A stretch of DNA of 64,000 nt from NCBI GenBank assembly GCA_019114465.1, contig DXFM01000052.1:1-64000 (forward strand), in the 5' to 3' direction. Position numbers and translations under genes: made by a program. Under the pieces are notes generated by a model. That model searched no databases. It saw only the letters and a program-made list of their open reading frames with translations, and was not told where the DNA came from. The stretch's first letter is position 1. Every line of letters starts with the position of its first letter. The DNA is from Candidatus Lachnoclostridium avicola. Lineage in GTDB: Bacteria > Bacillota > Clostridia > Lachnospirales > Lachnospiraceae. Of this stretch, positions 25,330 to 33,664 are shown piece after piece.

Positions 25330-26382
25330 TCAGTAGTGGATTACGTTTCCGGCTTCCCGGATCCGGGCCGCTGTCTCGGCTCCCTCTTCTGAGGAAAAAT
25401 AATTCCAGGTGCTCTCCGGGACCAGGGGGCGGATTCCCTCCAGATCGCCCTCCTGGATCAGCTTCCGGACGTGGGAGGCGCTGATGGGACTTCCGTCCAG
25501 CTCTTTTCTGGGAATCTGGATAAAGTCCACACCTGCCGGAGGCAGATGATCTTCCATGACCTGGTTGTAGAGACGGGTCACCCGGCTGAAGGGTTCCTCC
25601 CCGGCGAAGCGGCGGGTGATTCCCAGGGCTTTGGCGATCTGCAGGAAAACGGCAATGTCCAGCTCCCCGTGGGAACGGATCACCGTATCCTCATCCTTGA
25701 GAAAGTAGGAGGGAAAGGTGGAGTTGGAGATCATATAGCTTCTGGTCTGGTGAAATACGATTCCCTCGAGGCCGCTGCATCCCTCCTTCACCAGCCGGAA
25801 ACGGACGTCAAAGGGAACCAGGGAGACATCTTCCGACACCACAAACAGGTGAAGGAGAGAACAGCGCTTCCGCGCCTCCTCCACCAGGTATCGGTGGCCC
25901 AGGGTGAAGGGATTGGCGTTGATCACCGCCGCTCCGATGACGCTGTCCGTCTTCTGCGTTGTTTCCCGCTTCAGAGAATCCAGGTAGGAGGAAAAGCCGT
26001 CCTTCCGGTTTTCCATAAACACCACCCGGTCCGGCACCCGGGCGATCTCGCAGAAGCCCAGGCTCCGAAAAAACGGGGCGGTGCTGCATTTGGTGTACAG
26101 AAACAGATCCAGGATTCCCCGGCTGTATTCATAGTCCATCAGGTGGGTCACCACCTGGTTGAGCAGACCCTCCCCCTGGTGGGAGGAATCCACCGCCATG
26201 CAGCGCAGGGTGTTGCCGAAGCAGGAGCCGGTGGCCGCCAGCCGGTAATCCCCGTCAAAAAGCCCCACAGTGTAGTCCAGGTGCCCGTCCCGTTCAATGC
26301 CTTCCTGTTTCAGCAGCTGATCCAGCTGTTTCATGGCCCGCCGGTCGTCTGGCCGGATCTGGCTGAGTGTGTATTCGGTCAT
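25330..26382 (-). CDS. citC: CitC, [citrate (pro-3S)-lyase] ligase
   Basis: A 350-residue enzyme that acetylates the thiol of the citrate lyase prosthetic group on CitD using ATP and acetate, activating the enzyme. It is two-domain: an N-terminal GNAT-like part (about 1-125, SSHQGEGLLNQVV) and a C-terminal nucleotidyltransferase (about 145-330) with INANPFTLGHRYLVEEA, an HxGH-type motif, and ISASHVRKLIQEGDL. ATG 26382 follows GGGAGG. The gene is detached from citDEF, with about 9 kb of other genes between, and faces the AEC transporter gene convergently. Confidence 0.95.
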   Translation of the reverse strand: MTEYTLSQIRPDDRRAMKQLDQLLKQEGIERDGHLDYTVGLFDGDYRLAATGSCFGNTLRCMAVDSSHQGEGLLNQVVTHLMDYEYSRGILDLFLYTKCSTAPFFRSLGFCEIARVPDRVVFMENRKDGFSSYLDSLKRETTQKTDSVIGAAVINANPFTLGHRYLVEEARKRCSLLHLFVVSEDVSLVPFDVRFRLVKEGCSGLEGIVFHQTRSYMISNSTFPSYFLKDEDTVIRSHGELDIAVFLQIAKALGITRRFAGEEPFSRVTRLYNQVMEDHLPPAGVDFIQIPRKELDGSPISASHVRKLIQEGDLEGIRPLVPESTWNYFSSEEGAETAARIREAGNVIHY

Positions 26383-26416
26383 AATCGTCCTCCCTTTTTG
26401 CAGACATTTTTCTACT

Positions 26417-26445
26417 ATCATACCAGACAGGGAGGAAAAAACCAA
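26417..26445 (-). promoter_or_regulatory. Candidate citC promoter
   Basis: On the minus strand TTGGTT (26445-26440) and TATGAT (26422-26417) are 17 bp apart, 35 bp before the citC ATG. Confidence 0.55.
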
Positions 26446-26469
26446 CGGAATCCGGGAAAAAATAGATGA

Positions 26470-26498
26470 TTGACGAGTTTTTGCCTTTGAAGTATAAT
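26470..26498 (+). promoter_or_regulatory. Promoter of the yicC-gmk-rpoZ cluster
   Basis: TTGACG (26470-26475) and a perfect TATAAT (26493-26498) are 17 bp apart, 39 bp before the yicC ATG. It is divergent from the citC promoter. Confidence 0.8.
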
Positions 26499-26536
26499 AA
26501 AATCATCTATGTAAAAGTGAAAGTGAGGCAGCGCCA

Positions 26537-27415
26537 ATGTTAAAGAGCATGACCGGATTCGGGCGATATGAGGAGACCACCGACCAGTACAAGATCTCCG
26601 TAGAGATGAAGGCGGTCAATCACCGGTATCTGGACATGAGCATCAAGATGCCCAAGAAGTTCAGCTATTTTGAGGCCGGGATCCGCACCCTCTTAAAGAA
26701 ATACATTCAGAGGGGCAAGGTGGACGTGTACATTTCCTATGAGGACTACACGGAGGGAAATCTCTGCCTGAAGTACAATGCGTCGCTGGCATCGGAGTAC
26801 ATGGACGTGTTCCGCCGGATGGAGGAGCAGTTCGGAATTGAAAATGACATCAAGGTGTCCGCCCTGTCCCGGTTCCCCGAGGTTCTCACCATGGAGGAAG
26901 TGCCGGAGGACGAGGAACAGCTCTGGAAGGTGGTTTCCGGGGCGGTGGAGGAGGCGGCGAAACGCTTCGTGGACACCAGAGTGGCTGAGGGAGAGCGGCT
27001 GGGGCAGGATCTCACCGCCAAGCTGGACTATATGCTTACCCTGGTGGACTTTATAGAGGAGAGGGCCCCGAAGCTTCTGCAGGAATACCGGCAGAAGCTG
27101 GAGGATAAAGTGAAAGAGCTTTTGGCGGGATCGGCTGTGGACGAGAGCCGCATCGCGGCGGAGGTGACTATCTACGCCGACAAGATCTGTGTGGATGAGG
27201 AGATGGTGCGCCTGCGCAGCCATATTATCTCCACCAGAGAGAAGCTTCAGGCCGGAGGTGCCGTGGGGCGGGAGCTGGATTTCATCGCCCAGGAGATGAA
27301 CCGGGAGGCCAACACCACCCTGTCCAAATCCAGCGATCTGGAGGTTTCCAACCGGGCCATCGCCTTGAAGACGGAGATCGAAAAGGTGCGGGAGCAGATC
27401 CAGAATATTGAATAA
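26537..27415 (+). CDS. yicC: YicC/YloC-family endoribonuclease
   Basis: A 292-residue member of the YicC family, a conserved bacterial endoribonuclease family. It starts MLKSMTGFGRYEE, the family N-terminal signature, and ends with the DUF1732 region (GGAVGRELDFIAQEMNREAN). The middle is predicted helical. It precedes gmk and rpoZ as in most Firmicutes. The small DUF370/RemA gene often found between yicC and gmk is absent: the gap is only 25 bp. Confidence 0.95.
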   Translation: MLKSMTGFGRYEETTDQYKISVEMKAVNHRYLDMSIKMPKKFSYFEAGIRTLLKKYIQRGKVDVYISYEDYTEGNLCLKYNASLASEYMDVFRRMEEQFGIENDIKVSALSRFPEVLTMEEVPEDEEQLWKVVSGAVEEAAKRFVDTRVAEGERLGQDLTAKLDYMLTLVDFIEERAPKLLQEYRQKLEDKVKELLAGSAVDESRIAAEVTIYADKICVDEEMVRLRSHIISTREKLQAGGAVGRELDFIAQEMNREANTTLSKSSDLEVSNRAIALKTEIEKVREQIQNIE

Positions 27416-27440
27416 ACTGCAGATTACAAGGAGACATTCC

Positions 27441-28067
27441 ATGAAGGAGAGAGGAATACTGGCGGTTGTGTCCGGATTTTCCGGCGCCGGCAAGGGGACG
27501 ATAATGAAAGGGCTGATGAGCAGGTACGACAATTATGCCCTGTCCATTTCCGCCACCACGAGAGAGCCCAGAGAGGGCGAAGTTCACGGCAGGGAGTACT
27601 TCTTTGTCAGTGAGGAAGAGTTTGAAGATATGATCCGGGAGGACCGTCTCATCGAGTACGCCCGGTATGTGGATCACTATTACGGGACGCCGAAGGACTA
27701 CGTCATGAGCCAGATGGAGGCGGGAAAGGACGTGATCCTGGAGATTGAGATTCAGGGAGCCCTGAAGGTAAAGGAAAAGTTCCCGGAGACCTTGCTGATC
27801 TTTGTGGCGCCGCCGTCGGCGGAGGAGCTGAAGCGCCGCCTGGTGAACCGGGGCACGGAGACGGCTGACGTCATCGACGCCCGGATGAAGCGGGCCTGCG
27901 AGGAGGCGGAGCAGATGGACCGCTACGACTATCTGCTGATCAATGATGAGATCGACCGGTGCGTGGAGGAGCTCAACGGCTTAATCCAGGGACAGCACCG
28001 CAGGATGACCCTTCAGGAGGGTTTTGTCTCCCAGATGAAACAGGAATTAAAGAATATTTCAGAATAG
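27441..28067 (+). CDS. gmk: Guanylate kinase
   Basis: A 208-residue P-loop kinase converting GMP to GDP with ATP. Walker A is SGFSGAGKGT and the GMP-binding region is SATTREPREGEVHGREYFF. ATG 27441 has AAGGAG eight bases upstream; an earlier in-frame ATG at 27408 lies in the end of yicC and is not supported. The tail (about 160-208) contains the usual RMKRACEEAEQMDRYDY region. It lies in the yicC-gmk-rpoZ operon. Confidence 0.97.
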   Translation: MKERGILAVVSGFSGAGKGTIMKGLMSRYDNYALSISATTREPREGEVHGREYFFVSEEEFEDMIREDRLIEYARYVDHYYGTPKDYVMSQMEAGKDVILEIEIQGALKVKEKFPETLLIFVAPPSAEELKRRLVNRGTETADVIDARMKRACEEAEQMDRYDYLLINDEIDRCVEELNGLIQGQHRRMTLQEGFVSQMKQELKNISE

Positions 28068-28094
28068 ACAGAAAAAAGAAAAGGAGAATGAATT

Positions 28095-28346
28095 ATGTTG
28101 CATCCATCTTATACGGATCTGATTGAAGCGGTAAACAGCGATGTGGAGCAGGGCGAGCAGCCGGTGGTTCAGAGCCGTTACTCCATCGTCATCGCCAGCG
28201 CGAAGAGGGCGAGACAGCTGATTGCCGGTGAGGAGGCCTTTGTGCCGTCCGCAGGAAGAAAACCTCTTTCCGTTGCCATTGAGGAGCTGTACAAATCCTA
28301 TGTAAAGATCCTTCCGGAAGAAGAGGGAGAGGACGAGGCAGAATGA
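28095..28346 (+). CDS. rpoZ: RNA polymerase omega subunit
   Basis: An 83-residue omega subunit that stabilises the beta-prime subunit in RNA polymerase. The N-terminal MLHPSYTDLIEAVNS, then SRYSIVIASAKRARQL, is the family pattern. AAGGAG precedes the start. It sits 27 bp after gmk, as expected. Confidence 0.93.
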   Translation: MLHPSYTDLIEAVNSDVEQGEQPVVQSRYSIVIASAKRARQLIAGEEAFVPSAGRKPLSVAIEELYKSYVKILPEEEGEDEAE

Positions 28347-28437
28347 CAAAGCCGCAAAGCCGTTTCCGTTTCCAGGGATCGGCTTTTCTGCTATCAGGCG
28401 TTAAAAATACAGACTACAGCGAGGAGAACAATCGACT

Positions 28438-29778
28438 ATGAAGTTACTTTGCATTTCCCTGGGCTGCGACAAGAACCTGGTGGACAGCGAGAAGATGCTG
28501 GGCCTTCTCTATGAGGACGGCTTTACCTTTACGGACGATGAGCGGGAGGCGGATGTGATTCTGGTAAATACCTGCTGCTTCATCGGGGACGCCAAGGAGG
28601 AGAGCGTCAACACTCTTCTGGAGATGGCCGAGTACCGGAAAAACGGGCCCTGCCGCGCCCTCATCGTCACCGGATGTCTGGCGGAGCGGTACCGGGAGGA
28701 AATCACGGAGGAGATTCCGGAGGTGGACGCGGTGATCGGAACCACCGCCTATGACCAGATCGTTCCCGTGATCCGGGAGGTGCTCTCCGGCGGAGAGCAT
28801 ATCCAGAGCTTTGAGGATCCGACGGCCCTTCCTGAAGTGAAGGCTGAGCGCATGGTGACCACAGGAGGTCACTATGCCTATTTAAAGATTGCCGAGGGCT
28901 GCGACAAGCACTGTACCTACTGCATCATTCCGTCCCTTAGGGGACCTTACCGCAGCGTTCCCATGGAACAGCTGGTCAGTGAGGCGGAGCAGCTGGCGGA
29001 AAAAGGAGTAAAGGAGCTGATTCTGGTGGCCCAGGAGACCACCCTCTACGGGGTGGACCTCTACGGGGAGAAATCTCTGCCGAAGCTTTTGCGGCAGCTG
29101 TGCCGGGTACCGGGAATCCAGTGGATCCGCATCCTGTACTGCTACCCGGAGGAGATCACCGACGAGCTGATCGAGACCATCCGGGATGAGGAAAAAATCT
29201 GCCACTATCTGGACATTCCCATCCAGCACGCCAGCGACCGGATTTTAAAGCGGATGAACCGCCGCACCAGTCAGGCCCAGCTGCGGGAGATGATTGGAAA
29301 GCTGCGCCGGGAGATCCCGGATATCGCTCTGCGGACCACCCTGATCTCCGGGTTCCCCGGGGAGACCCAGGAGGACCACGAGGAGCTTTACAATTTCGTC
29401 AACGAGATGGAATTTACCCGTCTGGGGGTGTTTGCCTATTCCCAGGAAGAGGATACGCCGGCGGCATCCTTCCCGGATCAGATTCCCCAGGAGGTGAAGG
29501 AGGAGCGCCGGGACGAGATCATGGAGCTGCAGCAGGAGATCGCCTTTGAGGCCTGCGGCCGCATGGTGGGACAGGTGCTGGAAGTGATGATCGAGGGAAA
29601 GGTGGCGGATGAGAACGCCTACGTGGGACGGACCTACATGGACGCCCCTGGAGTGGACGGACTGATCTTTGTGAATACGGGGCTGGAGCTCATGTCCGGC
29701 GATTTCGTCCGGGTGAAGGTGACGGGAGCCCTGGAATACGATCTGATAGGAGAGGTATGCGATGAATCTGCCCAATAG
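28438..29778 (+). CDS. rimO: RimO, ribosomal protein S12 methylthiotransferase
   Basis: A 446-residue radical-SAM methylthiotransferase that modifies the Asp residue of S12 (D88 in E. coli). Domains in order: UPF0004 (1-125, SLGCDKNLVDSEKMLG), radical SAM (about 135-375) with GCDKHCTYCIIPS holding the CxxxCxxC cluster, and TRAM (about 378-446). The opening SLGCDKNLVDSE separates RimO from MiaB. It overlaps pgsA by 17 bp. A 91-bp leader separates it from rpoZ. Confidence 0.96.
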   Translation: MKLLCISLGCDKNLVDSEKMLGLLYEDGFTFTDDEREADVILVNTCCFIGDAKEESVNTLLEMAEYRKNGPCRALIVTGCLAERYREEITEEIPEVDAVIGTTAYDQIVPVIREVLSGGEHIQSFEDPTALPEVKAERMVTTGGHYAYLKIAEGCDKHCTYCIIPSLRGPYRSVPMEQLVSEAEQLAEKGVKELILVAQETTLYGVDLYGEKSLPKLLRQLCRVPGIQWIRILYCYPEEITDELIETIRDEEKICHYLDIPIQHASDRILKRMNRRTSQAQLREMIGKLRREIPDIALRTTLISGFPGETQEDHEELYNFVNEMEFTRLGVFAYSQEEDTPAASFPDQIPQEVKEERRDEIMELQQEIAFEACGRMVGQVLEVMIEGKVADENAYVGRTYMDAPGVDGLIFVNTGLELMSGDFVRVKVTGALEYDLIGEVCDESAQ

Positions 29779-30304
29779 ACTGACCCTTCTCCGGGTCATT
29801 ATGATTCCTTTTTTTGTGGTGTTCCTGCTGTGGGACGGCGGGGAGACCGCTCTGTTCCGGTATATCTCCGCGGCCATCTTTATTGTGGCCAGCCTGACGG
29901 ACATGCTGGACGGAAAGATTGCCAGAAAGTATAATCTGGTGACTAATTTCGGAAAATTTATGGATCCCCTGGCGGACAAGCTGCTGGTCTGCTCCGCCCT
30001 GATCTGTCTGATCCAGCTGGGGCAGCTCCCCGCCTGGATCGTCATCGTGATCATCAGCCGTGAATTTATCATCAGCGGTTTCCGGCTGATCGCTTCGGAC
30101 AATGGGGTGGTAATTGCTGCCAGCTACTGGGGAAAGTTTAAGACTACGTTCCAGATGATCGCGGTGATTCTTCTGATTTTTGATTTTCAGGTGCTGCGGC
30201 CTCTGGCTTCCGCCTGCGTGTGGATCGCCCTGGCCCTGACCATTATTTCTCTGGTGGACTATATCTGGAAAAACCGCCGGATTCTGACGGAAGGAGGAAT
30301 GTGA
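29762..30304 (+). CDS. pgsA: CDP-diacylglycerol-glycerol-3-phosphate 3-phosphatidyltransferase
   Basis: A 180-residue CDP-alcohol phosphatidyltransferase making phosphatidylglycerol phosphate at the membrane. It has MNLPNRLTLLRVIMIPFF at the N-terminus, the conserved acidic motif region SLTDMLDGKIARKYN and FMDPLADKLL (the D-x2-D-G-x2-A-R and D-x3-D pattern), and four to six helices. It overlaps the end of rimO, a common arrangement with cinA next. GGAGAGG lies upstream of ATG 29762. Confidence 0.96.
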   Translation: MNLPNRLTLLRVIMIPFFVVFLLWDGGETALFRYISAAIFIVASLTDMLDGKIARKYNLVTNFGKFMDPLADKLLVCSALICLIQLGQLPAWIVIVIISREFIISGFRLIASDNGVVIAASYWGKFKTTFQMIAVILLIFDFQVLRPLASACVWIALALTIISLVDYIWKNRRILTEGGM

Positions 30305-30305
30305 C

Positions 30306-31556
30306 ATGGTGGTGGAGCTGATATCTGTGGGAACAGAGCTTCTGCTGGGAAACATTGTCAACACCAATGCCCAGTATCTGGCGGAGCAGTGCGCCCTTCT
30401 GGGCCTTTCCATCTATAACCAGTGTGTGGTGGGAGACAATAAGGAACGGCTGGCGGAGGCGTTCCGCACGGCCCTGAAGCGCTCCGATCTGGTGATTCTC
30501 ACGGGAGGCCTGGGGCCTACGGAGGATGATCTGACCAAGGAGGTGTGCGCCCAGGTCATGGGAATTCCCCTGGTGGAGGACGCTCACACCAGAGAACGGC
30601 TGAAGCAGTATTTTGCGGACAGCGTATACCAGGAGATTCCGGACAACAACTGGAAGCAGGCGGAGGTTCCGGCGGGAGCAAAGGTGCTGGACAATGACAA
30701 CGGCACCGCTCCTGGCCTGATCATGGAGAAGTTTGGAAAAGCGGCCATTCTGCTGCCCGGACCGCCGGACGAGCTGGTGCCCCTGTTCCGGGATCAGGTG
30801 ACCCCCTATCTGCGGGCTCTGCGGCCGGAGTATATTCTCTCCCGCATGGTGAAGATCTGCGGTGTGGGGGAGAGCGCGGTGGAGGAGAAGCTGATCGATC
30901 TCATCGACGCCCAGTCCAATCCCACCATCGCCACCTATGCCAAGATCGGGGAAGTTCATGTCCGGGTGACGGCCCGGGCCGCCGGTGAGGAGGAGGCGAA
31001 GAAGCTGATCAAGCCGGTGGTGAAGGAGATCCGCAGCCGCCTGGGAGACAGCGTGTACAGCATCCGGGAGGATGAGACCCTGGAGATGGCGGTGGTGGAG
31101 CTGCTGAAAAAGTATGATCTTACCGTCACCACGGCGGAGTCCTGTACCGGCGGGCTTCTGGCCGGACGGCTGGTCAACGTCCCCGGGGCCTCGGAGGTCT
31201 TCCGGGAGGGCGTGATCACCTACTCCAACAAGGCGAAGAGAAAGCTTCTGGACGTGAACAAGAGCACTCTGAAAAAGTACGGGGCTGTCAGCGAGCAGAC
31301 GGCCCGGGAGATGGCCATGGGAGGCGTGTTTGCCACCGACGCCGACGCCTGCGTGGCGGTCACCGGAATCGCCGGTCCCGGCGCGGAGGGAGAGAAGCCG
31401 GTGGGACTGGTGTACATCGCCTGCTACATGAAGGACAAGGTGCGGGTGGAGAAATATCAGTTTAAGGGAAACCGCAGCAAGATCCGGGAGCAGTCAGTGG
31501 TGAAGGCCCTGGATCTGCTCAGACGTTCCATCTTGGACAATTACCGCAAATCATAA
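30306..31556 (+). CDS. cinA: CinA-family protein (competence/damage-inducible; pyridine nucleotide pyrophosphatase and NMN deamidase type)
   Basis: A 416-residue protein with an N-terminal molybdopterin-binding/COG1058 domain (about 1-170, ISVGTELLLGNIVNTN) and a C-terminal CinA amidase domain (about 255-415, TTAESCTGGLLAGRL and TGIAGPGA). The arrangement is that of the two-domain pyridine nucleotide recycling enzymes (ADP-ribose pyrophosphatase plus NMN deamidase). It begins 1 bp after pgsA with GGAGG. Of note, NAD salvage is also the likely role of the nicotinamidase-like gene at 20.3 kb. Confidence 0.93.
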   Translation: MVVELISVGTELLLGNIVNTNAQYLAEQCALLGLSIYNQCVVGDNKERLAEAFRTALKRSDLVILTGGLGPTEDDLTKEVCAQVMGIPLVEDAHTRERLKQYFADSVYQEIPDNNWKQAEVPAGAKVLDNDNGTAPGLIMEKFGKAAILLPGPPDELVPLFRDQVTPYLRALRPEYILSRMVKICGVGESAVEEKLIDLIDAQSNPTIATYAKIGEVHVRVTARAAGEEEAKKLIKPVVKEIRSRLGDSVYSIREDETLEMAVVELLKKYDLTVTTAESCTGGLLAGRLVNVPGASEVFREGVITYSNKAKRKLLDVNKSTLKKYGAVSEQTAREMAMGGVFATDADACVAVTGIAGPGAEGEKPVGLVYIACYMKDKVRVEKYQFKGNRSKIREQSVVKALDLLRRSILDNYRKS

Positions 31557-31571
31557 AAGGAGTTTTGACTC

Positions 31572-31901
31572 ATGCGCTGGTACAGTCATCTCTATGTGGG
31601 AGAGAAGGCGGCAAAGAAACGCTTTGCCCTGATACAGAAGATCCGGCGGGGAGAGAAGGACTGGTCGGTTTATGTGATTATCCCGGCGCTGGGCGGGAAT
31701 AATATTCTTGACATCTGTTCCGCCGCGGAATTTTCCCGACCCCACTACCAGGAGCGGGACCCTCTGGTGCTGGGGATCGCCGCAGGCTACTGGGAGGCCC
31801 TTCAGGTGGCCGGCCGGATTGTGGACGAAATGTACCGGGCCACCGGCGGATTTTCCCTGGAACAGTTTCTGGAGCCGGATGGCGGCGAGAGGTGGGAATG
31901 A
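31572..31901 (+). CDS. Conserved hypothetical protein, 109 residues
   Basis: Not recognised. It starts MRWYSHLYVGEKAAKKRF, is rich in aromatic residues and Lys/Arg, and has no signal peptide or membrane helix. AAAGGAG precedes ATG 31572, and the stop overlaps the next ATG as ATGA, so it is translated with the DUF2953-like gene and follows cinA in the operon. Codon use is like its neighbours, so it is likely a real gene, with no function known to me. Confidence 0.7.
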   Translation: MRWYSHLYVGEKAAKKRFALIQKIRRGEKDWSVYVIIPALGGNNILDICSAAEFSRPHYQERDPLVLGIAAGYWEALQVAGRIVDEMYRATGGFSLEQFLEPDGGERWE

Positions 31902-32887
31902 TACAGGCATTGTTTCTTATTCTGAAAATCATAGGGATTCTTCTGCTCCTCCTGGCAGGCCTGCTTCTGCTGGCCCTGGCGGCGGTCCTCTTCGTGCCCG
32001 TGCGGTACCGGGGGGAGGGGAGCCGCCGGGAAGTCCTGAAAGCCCATGGAACGGTGAGCTGGTGTTTCTCTGCCCTGGCTGTAAGGTTTTCCCTGGAGGA
32101 CGGCAAGACCGAGGGGGAAGTCAGGCTGTTCGGCCGCCGGCTGGGCGGCCGGGACAGGGAGGAGGAAACGCTGGAGGCGGATTTCCGGGAAGCTTCGGAG
32201 CCATCCGTACATACGGCTTCCCTGGATAGGGGGAGATCCCAGGACGGGGAGGACACTCCGGACGGCGGAAATGCTCCGGACAGCGGAAATACTCCAGACA
32301 GCGGAAGTGCCCCGGACAGCGGAAGTGCCCCAGCCGGCGGGAGATCCCGGGACCGGGCAAAGGAGCGGGAGAGCCGGAACCGGAGCGGTGCCCCGGGCCG
32401 GAGAGAAAAAGCGAAAGAAGAGGGGAAAGGCCCGGGAAGTGAAAGACCGTCCGGCCGTCTGGAGAAGCTGGCGAAGGGACTGAGAGGCAGGATTTCCCGG
32501 GTGGGCGCGAAAATCCGTTCCGCCCTGGAGAAAAAAGATCAGATCATGGCCTTTCTGAGGGATGAGGAAAACCGCAGAACCTTCCGCCTGGTGAAAAAGC
32601 AGCTGGTGAAGGTGGTCCGCCATGTGATGCCGGTCAGGCTGGAGGGAGAGGTGACCTTCGGGTTTGACGATCCCTACCGCACCGGCCAGCTTCTGTCCGC
32701 GGCAGCCCTGCTGTATCCGGTGTACCGGGACCGCATCCGGATCACGCCGGTTTTCGACCGGGAGGTGCTGGAGGGGGAACTGAAGCTGGAAGGCAGGATC
32801 CGCCTGGCGGTCCTTCTCGGGGCTGCAGTCCGGCTGGGGATGGACAGAAATTTCAGAAAACTGGTCAGAAGGCTGATGGACCGATAG
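31898..32887 (+). CDS. DUF2953-family membrane-anchored protein with a Pro/Asp/Ser/Gly repeat
   Basis: A 329-residue protein with one N-terminal hydrophobic helix (about 7-31) and, at about 250-325, a region resembling the DUF2953 domain (LEGEVTFGFDDPYRTGQLL). In Bacillus and Clostridia this family is linked to sporulation (YtfI-like) and lies next to gerW/ytfJ, as here. Between the two conserved parts a low-complexity stretch (about 115-185) contains hexapeptide repeats (A/T)PDSG(N/S). ATG 31898 overlaps the previous stop; an upstream GTG at 31892 is possible. Confidence 0.8.
   Translation: MIQALFLILKIIGILLLLLAGLLLLALAAVLFVPVRYRGEGSRREVLKAHGTVSWCFSALAVRFSLEDGKTEGEVRLFGRRLGGRDREEETLEADFREASEPSVHTASLDRGRSQDGEDTPDGGNAPDSGNTPDSGSAPDSGSAPAGGRSRDRAKERESRNRSGAPGRREKAKEEGKGPGSERPSGRLEKLAKGLRGRISRVGAKIRSALEKKDQIMAFLRDEENRRTFRLVKKQLVKVVRHVMPVRLEGEVTFGFDDPYRTGQLLSAAALLYPVYRDRIRITPVFDREVLEGELKLEGRIRLAVLLGAAVRLGMDRNFRKLVRRLMDR
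32255..32341 (+). repeat. 18-bp tandem repeat inside the DUF2953 gene
   Basis: Four full 18-bp units (32255-32272, 32273-32290, 32291-32308, 32309-32326) and a partial fifth encode xPDSGx hexapeptides. The repeat keeps the frame, so copy number can vary without frameshift. Confidence 0.85.
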
Positions 32888-32899
32888 AAGGAGGAGATT

Positions 32900-33322
32900 A
32901 TGGCAGACAATCATTTTGCAGCAACTGTGGAGGCCCTGTTTCAGGGAATGGATCATTTTGTCACCACAAAGACAGTGGTGGGGGATGCGGTGAAAATCGG
33001 CGACGCCATCATCCTGCCCCTGGTGGATGTGACCTGCGGCATGGCCGCCGGCTCCTTCGCGGATAATGCCAAGCAGAACGGGGGCGGCGGCATGAGCGCC
33101 AAGATGAGCCCCAGCGCCGTGCTGGTGATCCAGAACGGAGTGACAAAGCTGGTGAGCGTAAAGCAGCAGGACGCCATGACGAAGGTGCTGGACATGGTTC
33201 CCGATTTTGTGAACAAATTTGTGGCCGGAAAACCGGAAGAGCCCGTGTCCCGGGAGGCGGAGCAGGCGGCCAGGGACATGGCCGCGAAGGCAGAGGAGAA
33301 GACGGAGACGGAACCGGTTTAA
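32900..33322 (+). CDS. gerW: GerW family sporulation protein (YtfJ)
   Basis: A 140-residue protein of the GerW/YtfJ family, needed for normal spore germination in Bacillus. The N-terminal core VEALFQGMDHFVTTKTVVGD and DAIILPLVDVTCGMAAGSF are typical, and the C-terminal 45 residues are charged and low-complexity. It starts 12 bp after the DUF2953 gene with AGGAGG upstream, the same order as ytfI-ytfJ. It supports a spore-forming host. Confidence 0.93.
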   Translation: MADNHFAATVEALFQGMDHFVTTKTVVGDAVKIGDAIILPLVDVTCGMAAGSFADNAKQNGGGGMSAKMSPSAVLVIQNGVTKLVSVKQQDAMTKVLDMVPDFVNKFVAGKPEEPVSREAEQAARDMAAKAEEKTETEPV

Positions 33323-33346
33323 TTTCAATAGTAATAGTATAAGAAT

Positions 33347-33396
33347 ATCCCTTTCGCATAAGATATTATATAGATCGAGGCGGAAGGGATTTTTTT
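33347..33396 (+). terminator. Terminator hairpin whose 3' arm carries the RBS of the next small gene
   Basis: ATCCCTTTCGC (33347-33357) pairs with GCGGAAGGGAT (33380-33390) across a 22-nt loop, followed by six Ts to 33396. The small membrane-protein ATG begins at 33397, and GGAAGGG, its only RBS-like sequence, lies in the 3' arm. Confidence 0.75.
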
Positions 33397-33534
33397 ATGA
33401 AACGGATTATCGGACTGATGCTGTTCTGCTTCGGCGTGGGGATGACGGTGATGCTGATTGTGCCCGAGACTTTCACCACCCTGGTATTCATCACGGCATG
33501 CCTGATTGTGGGATACAACCTGTTCTGCTGCTGA
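33397..33534 (+). CDS. Small membrane protein, 45 residues
   Basis: MKRIIGLMLFCFGVGMTV opens a protein with two hydrophobic stretches separated by VPETFTT and ending FCC. It is likely a two-helix membrane protein with no recognised domain. Codon use is normal and there is a plausible RBS, so it is probably a real small protein rather than chance. It follows a terminator-like hairpin after gerW. Function unknown. Confidence 0.65.
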   Translation: MKRIIGLMLFCFGVGMTVMLIVPETFTTLVFITACLIVGYNLFCC

Positions 33535-33605
33535 AACATGGGTCCCGGAGTAAGAATTAATTCAGAATAAGTTAAGATATTTCGGAAATTGTAAAGAAAC
33601 GTAAG

Positions 33606-33634
33606 ATGAAATTCCCCTGCCGCGGTTATATAAT
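33606..33634 (+). promoter_or_regulatory. Candidate promoter of the 248-residue lipoprotein gene
   Basis: A perfect TATAAT at 33629-33634 is 17 bp from ATGAAA (33606-33611, four of six to the -35 consensus), about 30 bp before the start at 33665. Confidence 0.6.
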
Positions 33635-33664
33635 AGGGGCATTATACGGAAGGGAGATGATCTT

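Noticed and set aside
27416-27440. Missing RemA/DUF370 gene between yicC and gmk
   Set aside because: The 25-bp gap cannot hold it, but the gene may be elsewhere or absent in this lineage, so it is not reported as a finding.
31802-33328. Minus-strand open frame of 508 codons over the cinA-gerW region
   Set aside because: It runs opposite three genes with good RBS and conserved motifs; composition is low-complexity His, Leu and Pro.
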